The notes under the pieces are model-generated. The model worked only from the letters and a program-made list of their open reading frames with translations. It was not told the DNA's origin and searched no databases. A DNA stretch of 64,000 nucleotides. Source: Chlorobiota bacterium (GTDB taxonomy: Bacteria > Bacteroidota > Ignavibacteria > OLB7). Made by a program: the position numbers and the translations under genes. Position 1 is the first letter of the stretch. Every line of letters begins with the position of its first letter. Of the stretch, positions 38,457 to 47,299 are shown piece after piece. The DNA is taken from contig JAQBOZ010000037.1 of the NCBI GenBank assembly GCA_028287785.1, positions 16,574 through 80,573 on the forward strand. The letters run 5' to 3'.

Positions 38457-39146
38457 ATGATGGCGATAACTATGCACTCAGGCGAACGAATGCGGAAATT
38501 CGGCACCGTCCTCTTCGGTAAAGAGCGGGGAACAATCAAGCTTTTTGCGGATGCGCTGGGGATGGCTCCATCGAATCTCCAGAAATATCTCTCCGGCAAG
38601 CCGAAGCCGGGACTGGAGCTTCTGGAGAAAATGCTCGATCTGGGATGCAGCCTGGACTGGCTGGCAACCGGCGAGGGGGAGATGGTTGCGTTCAACGGGC
38701 CGGGGCGTGCGCTCCGGATAAGGCTGCGTGAACGTGGGGAGATTCCCGAGGTGCCGGAGAGTAATTATCGCGCAAAGGAGCCGCCGATGCCGATCTTCAC
38801 CCCGAATACCGATACTTCCGGCTATACCGAGGGGACGATCGACCTGAATGAGACGCTGGCGATGAACCGGCAGAAAACGCTTGCCGTGCGGATCGTGGAC
38901 GAGGCGATGACCGGTGCGGGAATCGATGTGGGTGATATCGTGGTGGGAGCGCGGGCCGCCAAGCCGAAATCGGGCGATATCGTGATCGCCAAGGTTCGCG
39001 GGTCGATCGTGGTGCGGCGGTATGTGAAGGAGAATGGCGTGACGATGCTGATGCCGCAGGGGAGCGGATATAATCCGACGATCATCAAGGAGAACAGCAG
39101 AATCGAGATTCTCGCCGTGGTCAGGCACACGATCCATTCGCTCTGA
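38457..39146 (+). CDS. XRE/S24-fold repressor with inactivated protease site
   Basis: A 229-residue two-domain regulator. Residues ~10-70 form an XRE-type HTH (FADALGMAPSNLQKYLSGKP). Residues ~130-229 have the LexA/UmuD peptidase S24 fold: KTLAVRIVDEAMTGAGIDVG, KSGDIVIAKVRGSIVVRRYV. In active family members the first block carries GDSM with the catalytic Ser, and the second VKR/VKK with the Lys. Here these are DEAM (Ser to Ala) and VRR (Lys to Arg), so self-cleavage looks impossible. It may be a constitutive repressor, or respond to a ligand. Divergent from the small HTH gene over the phased repeats. Confidence 0.8.
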   Translation: MMAITMHSGERMRKFGTVLFGKERGTIKLFADALGMAPSNLQKYLSGKPKPGLELLEKMLDLGCSLDWLATGEGEMVAFNGPGRALRIRLRERGEIPEVPESNYRAKEPPMPIFTPNTDTSGYTEGTIDLNETLAMNRQKTLAVRIVDEAMTGAGIDVGDIVVGARAAKPKSGDIVIAKVRGSIVVRRYVKENGVTMLMPQGSGYNPTIIKENSRIEILAVVRHTIHSL

Positions 39147-39165
39147 CCTCCGGGGCTTTCCAGCG

Positions 39166-42100
39166 CTACTCGGGGCCGAGCATCATCCTGATCCGTATCC
39201 GCTCGGCCTCCGCCCGTTTTCCAAGCATCACCAGCGCATCGCGAAGATGAGCGGCCAGCTCCTCATCTTCCGGAACCGTCTCCATCCCCCGCCGGAGCAG
39301 ATCCTCCGCGCTCTTCGGATCGTTCTCCAGCAGCAGACCCTTCGCCACCTTTACGATCGTATCCCGCATCTCGCTCTCGAAATCATCGCGAAGCGCCTCG
39401 AAGAAATTCTCATACAGCGTTGGAAAGGGAACCTCGCCGTGGCTGATCTCCAGCGCCCGCAGCAGCGCGTTCTGCGCCCGGAGCAGCGAGCCGTGGCGAA
39501 GTGCGGCCGTCGAGCCTCGGAGCTGCTGGTGGGCATCCAGAAGGTCCACATCCACCATCTCCACGTTCAACCTCGGGGTTTCTCCATCGGTGAGGATCGC
39601 GTCCTGCCCGATCGTCTCCCGCAGCCGGAACACCACGCCGTTCAGCGTGCGCCGCGCCTTGTCGGGATCGTTGTCCACCCCGGCGACGATCGCCGCCAGC
39701 TCGCGATGGCTGAGCGGCTGATCCAGCATCCGGTCGGCCACGAGCACGCCGATCAGCGTCCGAAGGCGCGAGCCGCGTATCTGCGTCGGCTCGCCATCGT
39801 CCCGGCGAATCGCGATGTTTCCGAGCATGGTGATCGCGATCCTCTCCCGCCCGGCGATGCGGGGAACCGTTCTGGCGGCGACGATTTCATCGATCCTCTC
39901 CCTCCATCGTCTCAGCTCATGTTTCGGCAGCTTCCGCCCAAAGCGCTCGATGATAGCGAGCATCGAAGGGGTCAGGCGACGGGCTTCCAGCCATTCGAGC
40001 ATCGCACCGATTCCCCGTCCCGTCACATCCCGCCGGTCCGCATCGGCCAGGCCGCACCGTTCGATGATCTCCAGCGTTGCCATCCGTTCGATGATATCAA
40101 CGATTCTGAGGATCGGCGACGCGAGGATCTCCACCGCCGCGGCTGCGGCCATCGTGCCATCCGCCGCATCGCCCGCGAGCGCCGTCAGCATCCGTCTGAA
40201 GTGGTCATCCGCCAGATAGGCGTTCGCCATGAGGATATCCCACGATATCCTCTCCCGCACGGCCAGGATCGCCAGGATTTCGGGCCGCAGATGACGAATG
40301 TCATCGCCGCCGCGGTCAAGCACGCGGTCAAACGCGACGGTATCTCCCCGCAGCAGCGAGCGTTCCACCAGCGCCATCCAGGCAAAAAGCCTGAGACGCG
40401 ACCGCATCTCCTCCGGCGCCTCGTTGCACAGTTGCGTCAGCGATTCCTCCACGCTTCCGATATCCGCTCCCAGCATCGCGAGCGCCGATATCCTTCCTAT
40501 CGATCCGTAATAGTAGTTGTTTGCCAGCTTCTGCTCCTTGAAGAGCGGAAGGGCCTGATCGGCCAGATCGATCAATTCCTCGGCCCGGCCGATTGTGTCG
40601 AACAGGATGATTTTGGAGATGAGAAGGCTCATCCGCTTGTTCCGCTCGATGATCGGCTCCAGCTCCTCCAGTGCGGCCAGCCGCCGTTGCAGTTCCTCCT
40701 CGGTATCGAAGAGATCGAGGTAGTGAAAGACGATGATATGCTTTGCCAGATGGCGGTAATCATCGGTGACGTTCTCCGATGCGATCAACTCGGTCAGCTC
40801 ATGCTCGATCGCGCTCAGGACCGCCTGATTGCCGGCGAAGAGCATTGCGCGCGCATTTGCCTCCAGATAGGTGAGATATCCGCGCACGTAGCGGAGAGTC
40901 GGATGCCGATTCACGAACTCCCGCGATAGCTCCCAGTTATTCAGATAGGTTTCCGGGGTTGCCTCCCGGCTTGGCGATTGAAGATAGGTGTGGGCAATCA
41001 GTCGGTATTCGAGCAGATGCTCCGGAACCGGCTCAGAGGTCAGTTCCACCAGCCGCCGGACCAGCCGGCCATACTCCTCCTCTCCCTCCGATCGCCGGAG
41101 AAGCGTGAGATGATTTGCGATGAGCATCGCCTCCAGCCGTTCAGCCGTTGGCCGGTCCCAGATCGCGGCGTGCGCGCGGCATAGATGGTCAGCTCCCATC
41201 CAGGCCTCCATCGCCAGCTCCCACTCCGGGCTTCTGTCAAGCTCCCTGGCGACCTCCAGCGTTCGGGCGATTGCCCGGAACACCATGTCGGCCTCGGCGC
41301 CGGTTTCCCGCTCCAGATCGTGGAGGAGCTGAAAGGGAAGGATGGAGTAGAGAGGAGCGCCCGAGGCGATCACCTCGATCAGCCGCTTTCCATCGACCGG
41401 CCGGTTGACGGAAAGATGATCGTGAAGGATGGCGTGGGTGAACGTAAGCGCGGGATAATTGCTCTGCCGCTCGGTGAGTGGGGATGGCTGTGCAATCAGC
41501 GGAGCGATGACCCCCTTGAACATCAGCGATGCCACGGCCGGCTCCATCCGATCGAACATCAGCTCGGCCGCCTCGCGCGAGAAGATTTCGCCGAGCCAGG
41601 CCAGTCTTGTGGCGACCTTTTTCTCCTGATCGTCGAGATGCGCCGCCATTCCCTCCGATAGAAGCTCCACATTCCGCCGGAGGAATCGTATGAAGGCTTC
41701 ATCGCCAACCTGGCTTCGCCAGCCGGTGCCGGTCGGTTCCAGGAGGAGCGCGCCGGATTGGATGGCGCCCCGCAGCGCCGATCGGATTGCGAGCGGGTTT
41801 CCGCGGGTTGCCCTGCAGAGCGGGAGGAGGAGGAGTGGAGGGATGGGGATCTGAAAGAGATCCATCCAGAGTTCCTCGATATCCTGCTCGGTCAACCCCC
41901 GCAGCCTGATTTCCATTGTAAGGTAGCGCTCCGCAATCGGGCGGACTGCCAGTTCCATCGGACGGGCCACGCAGAGGATGGAGATCGGTTCGTCGCTCAG
42001 CGCTTCAAGGAGGAGAGCCAGCTCACCGAGCGCCGGCCCGGAAAGCAGATGAACATCCTCGATCACCAGCATGGCGGGCCGGAGCCGTGCCAGCCGCCGC

Positions 42101-42447
42101 AACGCCGAGATCGAGGAAAAGAGCGTGTTGTCGAGATCGCCGAGATGGAGTTGCCGGTGCAGGATCGGGGCGCGGAGGGCGCGTGTAATCAGGGGGACGA
42201 TGGAGGATGTCGATTCGGGATAGAGCTTGATATGTGCCACGGCCCCGCCGGATTCCGCGATCCGGGGGATCGACTCCACCACCAGCCGGCTCTTGCCCGC
42301 ACCAGCCTCACCGATCAGCAGAGCCATCCGTAGTCTGTTTGCGTCCAGCCCGGATCGCCAGAACGAGGCTATCCGCTCTATTTCATCGCTTCGACCAACA
42401 AAAGCGAAGAGCCCGTGATTGAGGAAATCGACCAGTCTGGAGTGCAT
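39166..42447 (-). CDS. STAND ATPase with C-terminal SARP/BTAD DNA-binding module
   Basis: A 1,093-residue regulator. N-terminal NTPase: FVGRSDEIERIASFW, Walker A GEAGAGKS (residues 46-53), Walker B MLVIEDVHLL, sensor LCVARPMEL. The middle ~500 residues are TPR-like helices. The C-terminal ~230 residues carry a SARP-type winged helix (ITMLGNIAIRRDDGEPTQIR, LSHRELAAIVAG, ARRTLNGVVFRLRETIG) followed by a BTAD-like helical domain (RAQNALLRALEIS). In AfsR-type proteins the SARP module is N-terminal; here the order is reversed, as in MalT. ATG 42447 follows a short AT-rich leader. It likely senses an unknown signal and activates distant targets. Confidence 0.75.
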   Translation of the reverse strand: MHSRLVDFLNHGLFAFVGRSDEIERIASFWRSGLDANRLRMALLIGEAGAGKSRLVVESIPRIAESGGAVAHIKLYPESTSSIVPLITRALRAPILHRQLHLGDLDNTLFSSISALRRLARLRPAMLVIEDVHLLSGPALGELALLLEALSDEPISILCVARPMELAVRPIAERYLTMEIRLRGLTEQDIEELWMDLFQIPIPPLLLLPLCRATRGNPLAIRSALRGAIQSGALLLEPTGTGWRSQVGDEAFIRFLRRNVELLSEGMAAHLDDQEKKVATRLAWLGEIFSREAAELMFDRMEPAVASLMFKGVIAPLIAQPSPLTERQSNYPALTFTHAILHDHLSVNRPVDGKRLIEVIASGAPLYSILPFQLLHDLERETGAEADMVFRAIARTLEVARELDRSPEWELAMEAWMGADHLCRAHAAIWDRPTAERLEAMLIANHLTLLRRSEGEEEYGRLVRRLVELTSEPVPEHLLEYRLIAHTYLQSPSREATPETYLNNWELSREFVNRHPTLRYVRGYLTYLEANARAMLFAGNQAVLSAIEHELTELIASENVTDDYRHLAKHIIVFHYLDLFDTEEELQRRLAALEELEPIIERNKRMSLLISKIILFDTIGRAEELIDLADQALPLFKEQKLANNYYYGSIGRISALAMLGADIGSVEESLTQLCNEAPEEMRSRLRLFAWMALVERSLLRGDTVAFDRVLDRGGDDIRHLRPEILAILAVRERISWDILMANAYLADDHFRRMLTALAGDAADGTMAAAAAVEILASPILRIVDIIERMATLEIIERCGLADADRRDVTGRGIGAMLEWLEARRLTPSMLAIIERFGRKLPKHELRRWRERIDEIVAARTVPRIAGRERIAITMLGNIAIRRDDGEPTQIRGSRLRTLIGVLVADRMLDQPLSHRELAAIVAGVDNDPDKARRTLNGVVFRLRETIGQDAILTDGETPRLNVEMVDVDLLDAHQQLRGSTAALRHGSLLRAQNALLRALEISHGEVPFPTLYENFFEALRDDFESEMRDTIVKVAKGLLLENDPKSAEDLLRRGMETVPEDEELAAHLRDALVMLGKRAEAERIRIRMMLGPE

Positions 42448-43119
42448 ATCCGTTGAATTACGGCGAGAGATACGGTCCACGCCTGAACTACCGCGATAAC
42501 AGTACGAAAGCGAAAAGCTTCGACAACGGGGATGCAACGAAGTCGGTGGAGCGTGGCGTTATAACCCGACGCCAGATAATCGATGACAATATCCTCAAAA
42601 ATAATCCCCCGAGGGGAGGAAAAACTACGACCGTGGAGAAAATCCACCCACTATGCGATAAGATTGAATCGCTTTGGTCGCGAAAATGAATCGCTCTCCC
42701 GTATCTTGATATGATACGATGGTTACACAGGCTCTCTGGTCCCGGAGTACGGCGACAACGGCGATGATGATCAAATCCCTGACATCGTATGCAATGGCAG
42801 GGAATGGTCGCATCGGGCTGAGATTTGCCACCGATGATCATTGGCTGAACATCGAGTTGTTTCGTTGCAAACGGGTGGATCTGTGCCAGAACGCTCAACT
42901 CAGGATTATTTCCGGCCGACCTTACCGGAAGTTTCCAGGGGCATTGCGTTCAGCTCACCGGCCGGAACTATTGCGGGATAAAGGCCCTTTCGGGTCTTCA
43001 GTGTTCAGCAAAGCTCCAGCCTTATGCTACTATCTCACGGGGGCCATCAGGTTCTCTTGTGAGCACAACGCAGATTGACCTATGTAGGCGCGCCTCTGCG
43101 GCGAGCCGACGCAGGACAG

Positions 43120-43160
43120 CGGCGGCGACTCTGGACCCGAGTCGCCGCCGTGATTTTATC
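43120..43160 (+). terminator. Terminator-like hairpin in the gene-poor region
   Basis: Perfect 12-bp stem CGGCGGCGACTC/GAGTCGCCGCCG (43120-43131 with 43139-43150), 7-nt loop TGGACCC, followed by TGATTTTATC. No gene ends here on the plus strand, so a non-coding transcript could end at this point. Confidence 0.5.
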
Positions 43161-43511
43161 AGAGTCGTTCATATCACCAGCGCATTCATTCTCCATCCTG
43201 TTCAGCCTCTCCGGCATGATGCCGAGTTGTGTCCGTTGCTCGGATGCCCGGATTGTTCAACGATGTTCAACAGCCTGCCGGGATCTTCATGACGATGGTG
43301 ATCGTGCCGATTGCCTCGATGCGGGATCGGCGATCTTCTGAGGTTCATCCTCATCAGCCGTTCCCGGTTGCTACTCTGAACAAAAGCAATCCTGGATGTT
43401 CTGAATGATGGTGACGTCAGGGATAGATGAAGGAGCGAGTGGGGATGATCCGGGATGGGGTGATTGCGGTTTTCCGGTGATATGGTTACGTCGGAAAAGG
43501 GCAAAAAAAAG

Positions 43512-43559
43512 GGGGCAGTATGATCCTGGTGGACGCCAGGTTGGACTTCATACTGCCCC
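43512..43559. repeat. Composite hairpin
   Basis: Outer 12-bp perfect arms (43512-43523 GGGGCAGTATGA with 43548-43559) and an inner CCTGG/CCAGG stem (43525-43529 with 43536-43540). An A-run and GGGG precede it. It has no attached gene. Confidence 0.6.
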
Positions 43560-43845
43560 AATTTGTCAGTGGGACTCGTTTTTCAAGATATGGAGCAGGG
43601 CGGCCCCTTCTCGAAAACTTAAACTCTTGTTGCTTATCGTTGGCGGAGTTGGACCTCGATTGCCTGATAAGTATTCTGGATGTGTACGGAGACTCACGTA
43701 CAGGATGCGACCTTTCCACCCCGAGCGAGAGCATTTGTCGTGTACACCAACTCCTGTTCAATAGTAATGCTGGACCACGCTACCATCGAACTCCAGACGA
43801 GTTATTTTCAAAGACCTACTGACGATTCTGGACCTCTATGCCACA

Positions 43846-43925
43846 GTTGCACTGGACTGCCACTGTTATCTGGACCTCAAGCCACGTTAGCACTGGACTG
43901 CTATCTGGACCTCATTTGTTGCCAC
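43846..43925. repeat. 40-bp imperfect tandem repeat
   Basis: Two adjacent 40-bp units (43846-43885 and 43886-43925) share GCACTGGACTGC and TATCTGGACCTCA, differing by a 5-bp gap and a compensating insertion. Two copies only, not a CRISPR. Confidence 0.55.
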
Positions 43926-44100
43926 ATCGCCACATTTTCAAACCCTCCACACGACCGCGTCTACGTTATACTGAGTCTGCAATTATCGGACCCTTTTTCA
44001 CGTAACCCCGGCACAACCGCTTCAACTTCTTCTTTGGACTGGATACACACCGCGAGGGGCATGTCTGAGATTGGAAATGAATGCTGGACCTGAAGACCTT

Positions 44101-44145
44101 CAGAGTAGCTGATGTTCACCTGGGCAGATCCCATCAGCTACTCTG
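44101..44145 (-). terminator. 14-bp stem hairpin downstream of the small secreted gene
   Basis: Perfect arms 44101-44114 and 44132-44145 (CAGAGTAGCTGATG) around a 17-nt loop, 55 bp beyond the stop of the minus-strand gene. No U-run. Confidence 0.45.
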
Positions 44146-44200
44146 TCAAAGGACGTTTCTCATCCGCCTGGGCGGGCGGGCTAAGATTTTCTGGATGCTC

Positions 44201-44704
44201 TTACTGGATCGTGCCAGCCGAGCTGGTCACCGAAGTCTGCGTCGCGACCACTCCGGTCGAGCTACAGCGGATCGAGAAGTTGTGCGAGAGTGAACTTGGA
44301 TCGATCACGCTCGACTGCGTTCCCGTGCTGCCGCAGTAATTGTATCCCAACGCGATTCCCTGATCCACCGCCGCCTGGGCGATCAGATTGTAGAGATCAG
44401 AACTGCTGATGTTCTGTGCGCTGGGATCGGTGCCAATGAACTTGATTCCGGACTTGCTGAAGCTGTACTGCGACTGTCCGGTCGACGTTGCCCAGATTGT
44501 GATTTCACTGATAAAATCCTTGCCCTTGGACTTGGGCGTGGTATTATAAGTGTCTCCTCCGGACGACGATGGGACATCGACATAGACTGTCATTGTCCCC
44601 TTGTAGGTAGCGCCTGAGCTACTGGATGTCATCGATTCTGTCTGCGCCCAACCACTGGCGGAAAGGAGCAACACAGCAGCGAAGCAGGATAATAGAACTC
44701 TCAT
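44201..44704 (-). CDS. Small secreted Ser/Thr-rich protein, unknown
   Basis: A 167-residue protein with a clear signal peptide (MRVLLSCFAAVLLLSASGWA, cleavage before QTES). The mature part is rich in Ser, Thr and Gly with two Cys (YNYCGSTG and SIRCSSTG), which could form a disulphide. No family recognised and no T9SS domain. AAGGG lies about 7 nt before ATG 44704. It stands alone between long non-coding stretches in the regulator region, so it may be a target or a signal of a neighbouring regulator; this is a guess. Confidence 0.65.
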   Translation of the reverse strand: MRVLLSCFAAVLLLSASGWAQTESMTSSSSGATYKGTMTVYVDVPSSSGGDTYNTTPKSKGKDFISEITIWATSTGQSQYSFSKSGIKFIGTDPSAQNISSSDLYNLIAQAAVDQGIALGYNYCGSTGTQSSVIDPSSLSHNFSIRCSSTGVVATQTSVTSSAGTIQ

Positions 44705-45059
44705 TGGACCCTTCAACGTGTTATGCTCGCCGTTCCTCTGGACTGAAACACCGCATTACGCTGTCGAAGTGCTTTCCTGCTGCCGGACCCCGCCTTTCAA
44801 GTCCCATTCCCCGCGGGGTCATCTTTAACACTAGCAAACCTAACACTTCGAGCCACCGGTGCTCAAGTACACTTTTGAGGAGTTTTGCGAGCCTGTTCGA
44901 AACTGCTGGAGTGTACTGGAATGGACTCAGGCCCAAACATACCGGGGCATGGGGTTGAGGTTCTTCATCCGGAAGGTGGAGTGTGGGGTTGATTTAAAAC
45001 GATGGGTGGGTCGAGCAGGTGGATGCGGATCGTCGGCGGGGGGTGGAGTGGAAGGAGGC
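44705..45059. other. Intergenic region
   Basis: About 355 bp with no supported gene. It contains a 28-bp element (44969-44996) that recurs with 24 of 28 identical bases at 47147-47174; both lie downstream of a minus-strand LuxR-type gene (63 and 125 bp beyond their stops). Confidence 0.5.
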
Positions 45060-46304
45060 TTATGTATCGGGCTGCTCGGTATTGAGGCGGGAACTGAAGT
45101 ATTTGCCGAACAGCTCCGCCTGACCGCGCGTGCCGGTCTTCCGATGGATCTGCTTGAAGTGCTTTTTGATGGTATCGACGGCAATGGAGAGCATATCGGC
45201 CATTTCCTTGTAGGAATGCCCCATCATCTGGAGGGTAACGATGCGCTGCTCCTGAGGGCTGAGGCCGGCGTCAGCGAACATATCGCCCAGAGCCTCATAG
45301 AAAACTCTGTCAATTGGCTTTTCCGATTGATAGCGGGCCACCAGATCGGACAGCGCGAAATTCAGAAAAGGCTCCAATTCAGCCATTGTTTCGAGGGTTT
45401 CGGCGCTGATGGGGGAAACCCCTACTTCCCGCCAGAGGATAAGGGTGCCGAGATACGCATGTCCCTTATAGTAATAGTCGAACGCGCAGGGGGGATGGAA
45501 CAACTTGAATGGGAATCCCTGGCTCCGCATTCCATCGAGAACTCGCTCAAAATGCGGGTTTTCTCGCTGTTCCGGGGTAATGGTTACTGTTCCGTCCGTT
45601 GTCCTCGATTGCGAGACGTGCTGCGTGATGATCGTTCCCGCTTGGTATCCTTCGGGGTTTACGAGATTACATTCAACGTTTACATTAATCGAGATGCGGT
45701 CCACATCCCCCAGAACTTCCCGTAATGCCTCGCGAAAAGCATTTCCCCAGGTTCTGCCGTCGCTGCTTGTCGGCATCGCATTCAGAAACCGGACGATATG
45801 CTTGGGAACCCCCGCCGCCTGTCCCGGCCTTCCTCCTCTGTCGCGCTTCGTTTCTGGATCATCATCGAACATCATCCAGCCGCTTGGCTGCGCTTTCAGC
45901 GTTTTTCGCATCAGATAGGAGATTCCGGATGGGCTGTAGTCGATGCCGTGCTGCTGGCTCAGCCATTCCCGTACCTCCTTCAGCTCCCGGAATCCGTCCG
46001 ATTGCACCTTCTGCCGGAGGGATTGGAGTTTGTTCTCGTCGAGCCGGCGAGGACGCTTCCCTCCCGCCCTGCCGATATCCAACAGCGCCGTAATCCCCTT
46101 TTTCTGGTAGATTCCCCACCATCGCTGCAAGCTCCGCTCTGAATGTCCCAGACTTTGACCAACATCGGCGATGGTACGGGCCGGCTTCTCCTTCAGCATG
46201 CGGAGCATGGCAACGCGGGGCTCCTGCCGGGTTCCCTCGTATTCCGCCTCCAGCTCCCTGAGCGATCGGAGGCTTTCCATGATATCGCCGCGTGTTCGTG
46301 CCAT
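45060..46304 (-). CDS. Hybrid regulator: IS630-like HTH plus LuxR-type HTH
   Basis: A 414-residue protein. Residues ~30-140 look like the DNA-binding part of IS630-type transposases: TIADVGQSLGHSERSLQRWW, KGITALLDIGRAGGKRPRRL and FRELKEVREWLSQQHGIDYS. No DDE catalytic domain follows; instead a GAF-like or novel middle domain (residues ~165-345) leads to a LuxR/GerE HTH starting at LSPQEQRIVTLQMMGHSYKE (residue ~348) with VDTIKKHFKQIHRKTGTR. It looks like a domesticated transposase DNA-binding domain joined to a LuxR output domain. Two inverted repeats with 17-nt spacers lie 16-92 bp upstream of the start. Confidence 0.75.
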   Translation of the reverse strand: MARTRGDIMESLRSLRELEAEYEGTRQEPRVAMLRMLKEKPARTIADVGQSLGHSERSLQRWWGIYQKKGITALLDIGRAGGKRPRRLDENKLQSLRQKVQSDGFRELKEVREWLSQQHGIDYSPSGISYLMRKTLKAQPSGWMMFDDDPETKRDRGGRPGQAAGVPKHIVRFLNAMPTSSDGRTWGNAFREALREVLGDVDRISINVNVECNLVNPEGYQAGTIITQHVSQSRTTDGTVTITPEQRENPHFERVLDGMRSQGFPFKLFHPPCAFDYYYKGHAYLGTLILWREVGVSPISAETLETMAELEPFLNFALSDLVARYQSEKPIDRVFYEALGDMFADAGLSPQEQRIVTLQMMGHSYKEMADMLSIAVDTIKKHFKQIHRKTGTRGQAELFGKYFSSRLNTEQPDT

Positions 46305-46319
46305 CGAATAATGATAGTC

Positions 46320-46396
46320 ACTTTCGCCGAAATATCAAATGGGAAGGCGAAAGTAAGCGACACGATCAAGTGCTCAGATACGTGATGATCGTGTCG
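46320..46396 (-). promoter_or_regulatory. Two adjacent inverted repeats with identical 17-nt spacers
   Basis: IR1: ACTTTCGCC (46320-46328) and GGCGAAAGT (46346-46354). IR2: CGACACGATCA (46358-46368) and TGATCGTGTCG (46386-46396). Each spacer is 17 nt and the two IRs are 3 bp apart, immediately upstream of the hybrid regulator. They may be operators for autoregulation, or transcribed hairpins. Confidence 0.65.
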
Positions 46397-46887
46397 TGAA
46401 TAGATGAAGTTTTCACTTTTTTGTTGGAGCCAGCCCCCAATCCAGGGGAGCGGCGCATAAAACCGGCCCTCCGGTCGAAGCCATACATGGCGACCCATTG
46501 CGGCCCGGATCGAGGGCTATCAGCCTACCGGATTGCCTTGGCGGACCACACTCGGCATTGCATTATTGGACGTGATCGATACGCCGGTGAGCAAACGCTA
46601 TGCTGTTGAAGTTCCGTTGGTGACACACTGTACAGAGCGTGCATGGAGATCGTATGCAATGATCTTTAAGGGAACGAACGCAGGTGTGATGGTCTGGGAA
46701 ACAGGTGCTGATAATCTGCCTGATCCGGAAGGGCGGTTAGGTCCTCCGCCCTTCCGATATCAAAGCAATGTAGAGACTCCGAAACGGATCGATTGACCGA
46801 TCCGTTGAACCATGATGCCATCGAGACTTGTTCCGACAGGAGGTCCAGACCGACTGAACAAGCCAACTCCGAACGGCGCCATGCTCT

Positions 46888-46920
46888 ACCAATAAGCGGT
46901 CAGGTCCACCGCTTATTGGT
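46888..46920. repeat. 13-bp perfect hairpin
   Basis: ACCAATAAGCGGT (46888-46900) and its exact inverse (46908-46920) around a 7-nt loop CAGGTCC. No U-run and no gene end nearby. Confidence 0.55.
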
Positions 46921-47259
46921 CTATGCTATCAAGACGCTTATGAAAGCCGGGCTTATCCCAACTCTTCTCCGCGCTCTGATCATTCAAACTCCGGAGATCG
47001 CGGGCGAAATGCCCGGCCTCCCGGTTACTCGGAAATCACTCTGTATCACGATCGGCTCCCAAGCCTTTTATGTGCCCTGGGGTCACGGCAGGGAATCCGA
47101 CTGTTAACGAGACAAAAGTAGCGTTTGAGCGAGGCGGGATGTTCCGCCGAAAGGTGGAGTCGGGGGTGGATTTAGAGGGTGGATTAAATGCGAAATCCTT
47201 GAAATCGGCCTGAAACGGACTCAACCCCCGGTGACGGGGTCATTACATGCTTTTATGCT

Positions 47260-47297
47260 GCATGGGGCCGGTCGATTTCTCCTCACCGGCCCCATGC
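47260..47297 (-). terminator. Hairpin after the LAL-type regulator
   Basis: Perfect 13-bp stem (47260-47272 with 47285-47297, GCATGGGGCCGGT) and a 12-nt loop, starting 3 bp beyond the stop of the minus-strand regulator. Strong position, but no U-run follows. Confidence 0.55.
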
Positions 47298-47299
47298 TG

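Larger units (their letters stand above)
42448..44200. other. Gene-poor, hairpin-rich region of lower GC
   Basis: About 1.75 kb without a convincing gene: reading frames are short, on both strands, with ordinary composition for noise. It holds a terminator-like hairpin (43120-43150), a long composite hairpin (43512-43559), a 40-bp imperfect tandem repeat (43846-43925) and a 14-bp-stem hairpin (44101-44145). TGGAC, often CTGGAC, recurs about a dozen times between 43130 and 44100. It could be a decayed gene or hold structured RNA. Confidence 0.55.
46305..47299. other. Intergenic region with inverted repeats
   Basis: About 1 kb between two minus-strand regulators. Contents: two IRs upstream of the hybrid regulator (46320-46354, 46358-46396), a 13-bp hairpin (46888-46920), the repeated 28-bp element (47147-47174) and the terminator-like hairpin after the LAL gene (47260-47297). 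No convincing coding frame. Confidence 0.55.

Noticed and set aside
42719..43078. 119-codon plus-strand frame before the terminator-like hairpin
   Set aside because: No ribosome site, no family, low-quality composition; kept only as a possible transcript.
43846..43925. Possible CRISPR
   Set aside because: Only two adjacent imperfect 40-bp units with no spacers and no cas genes.
44721..44936. 71-codon minus-strand frame upstream of the small secreted gene
   Set aside because: No family and no good start; borderline, left out.
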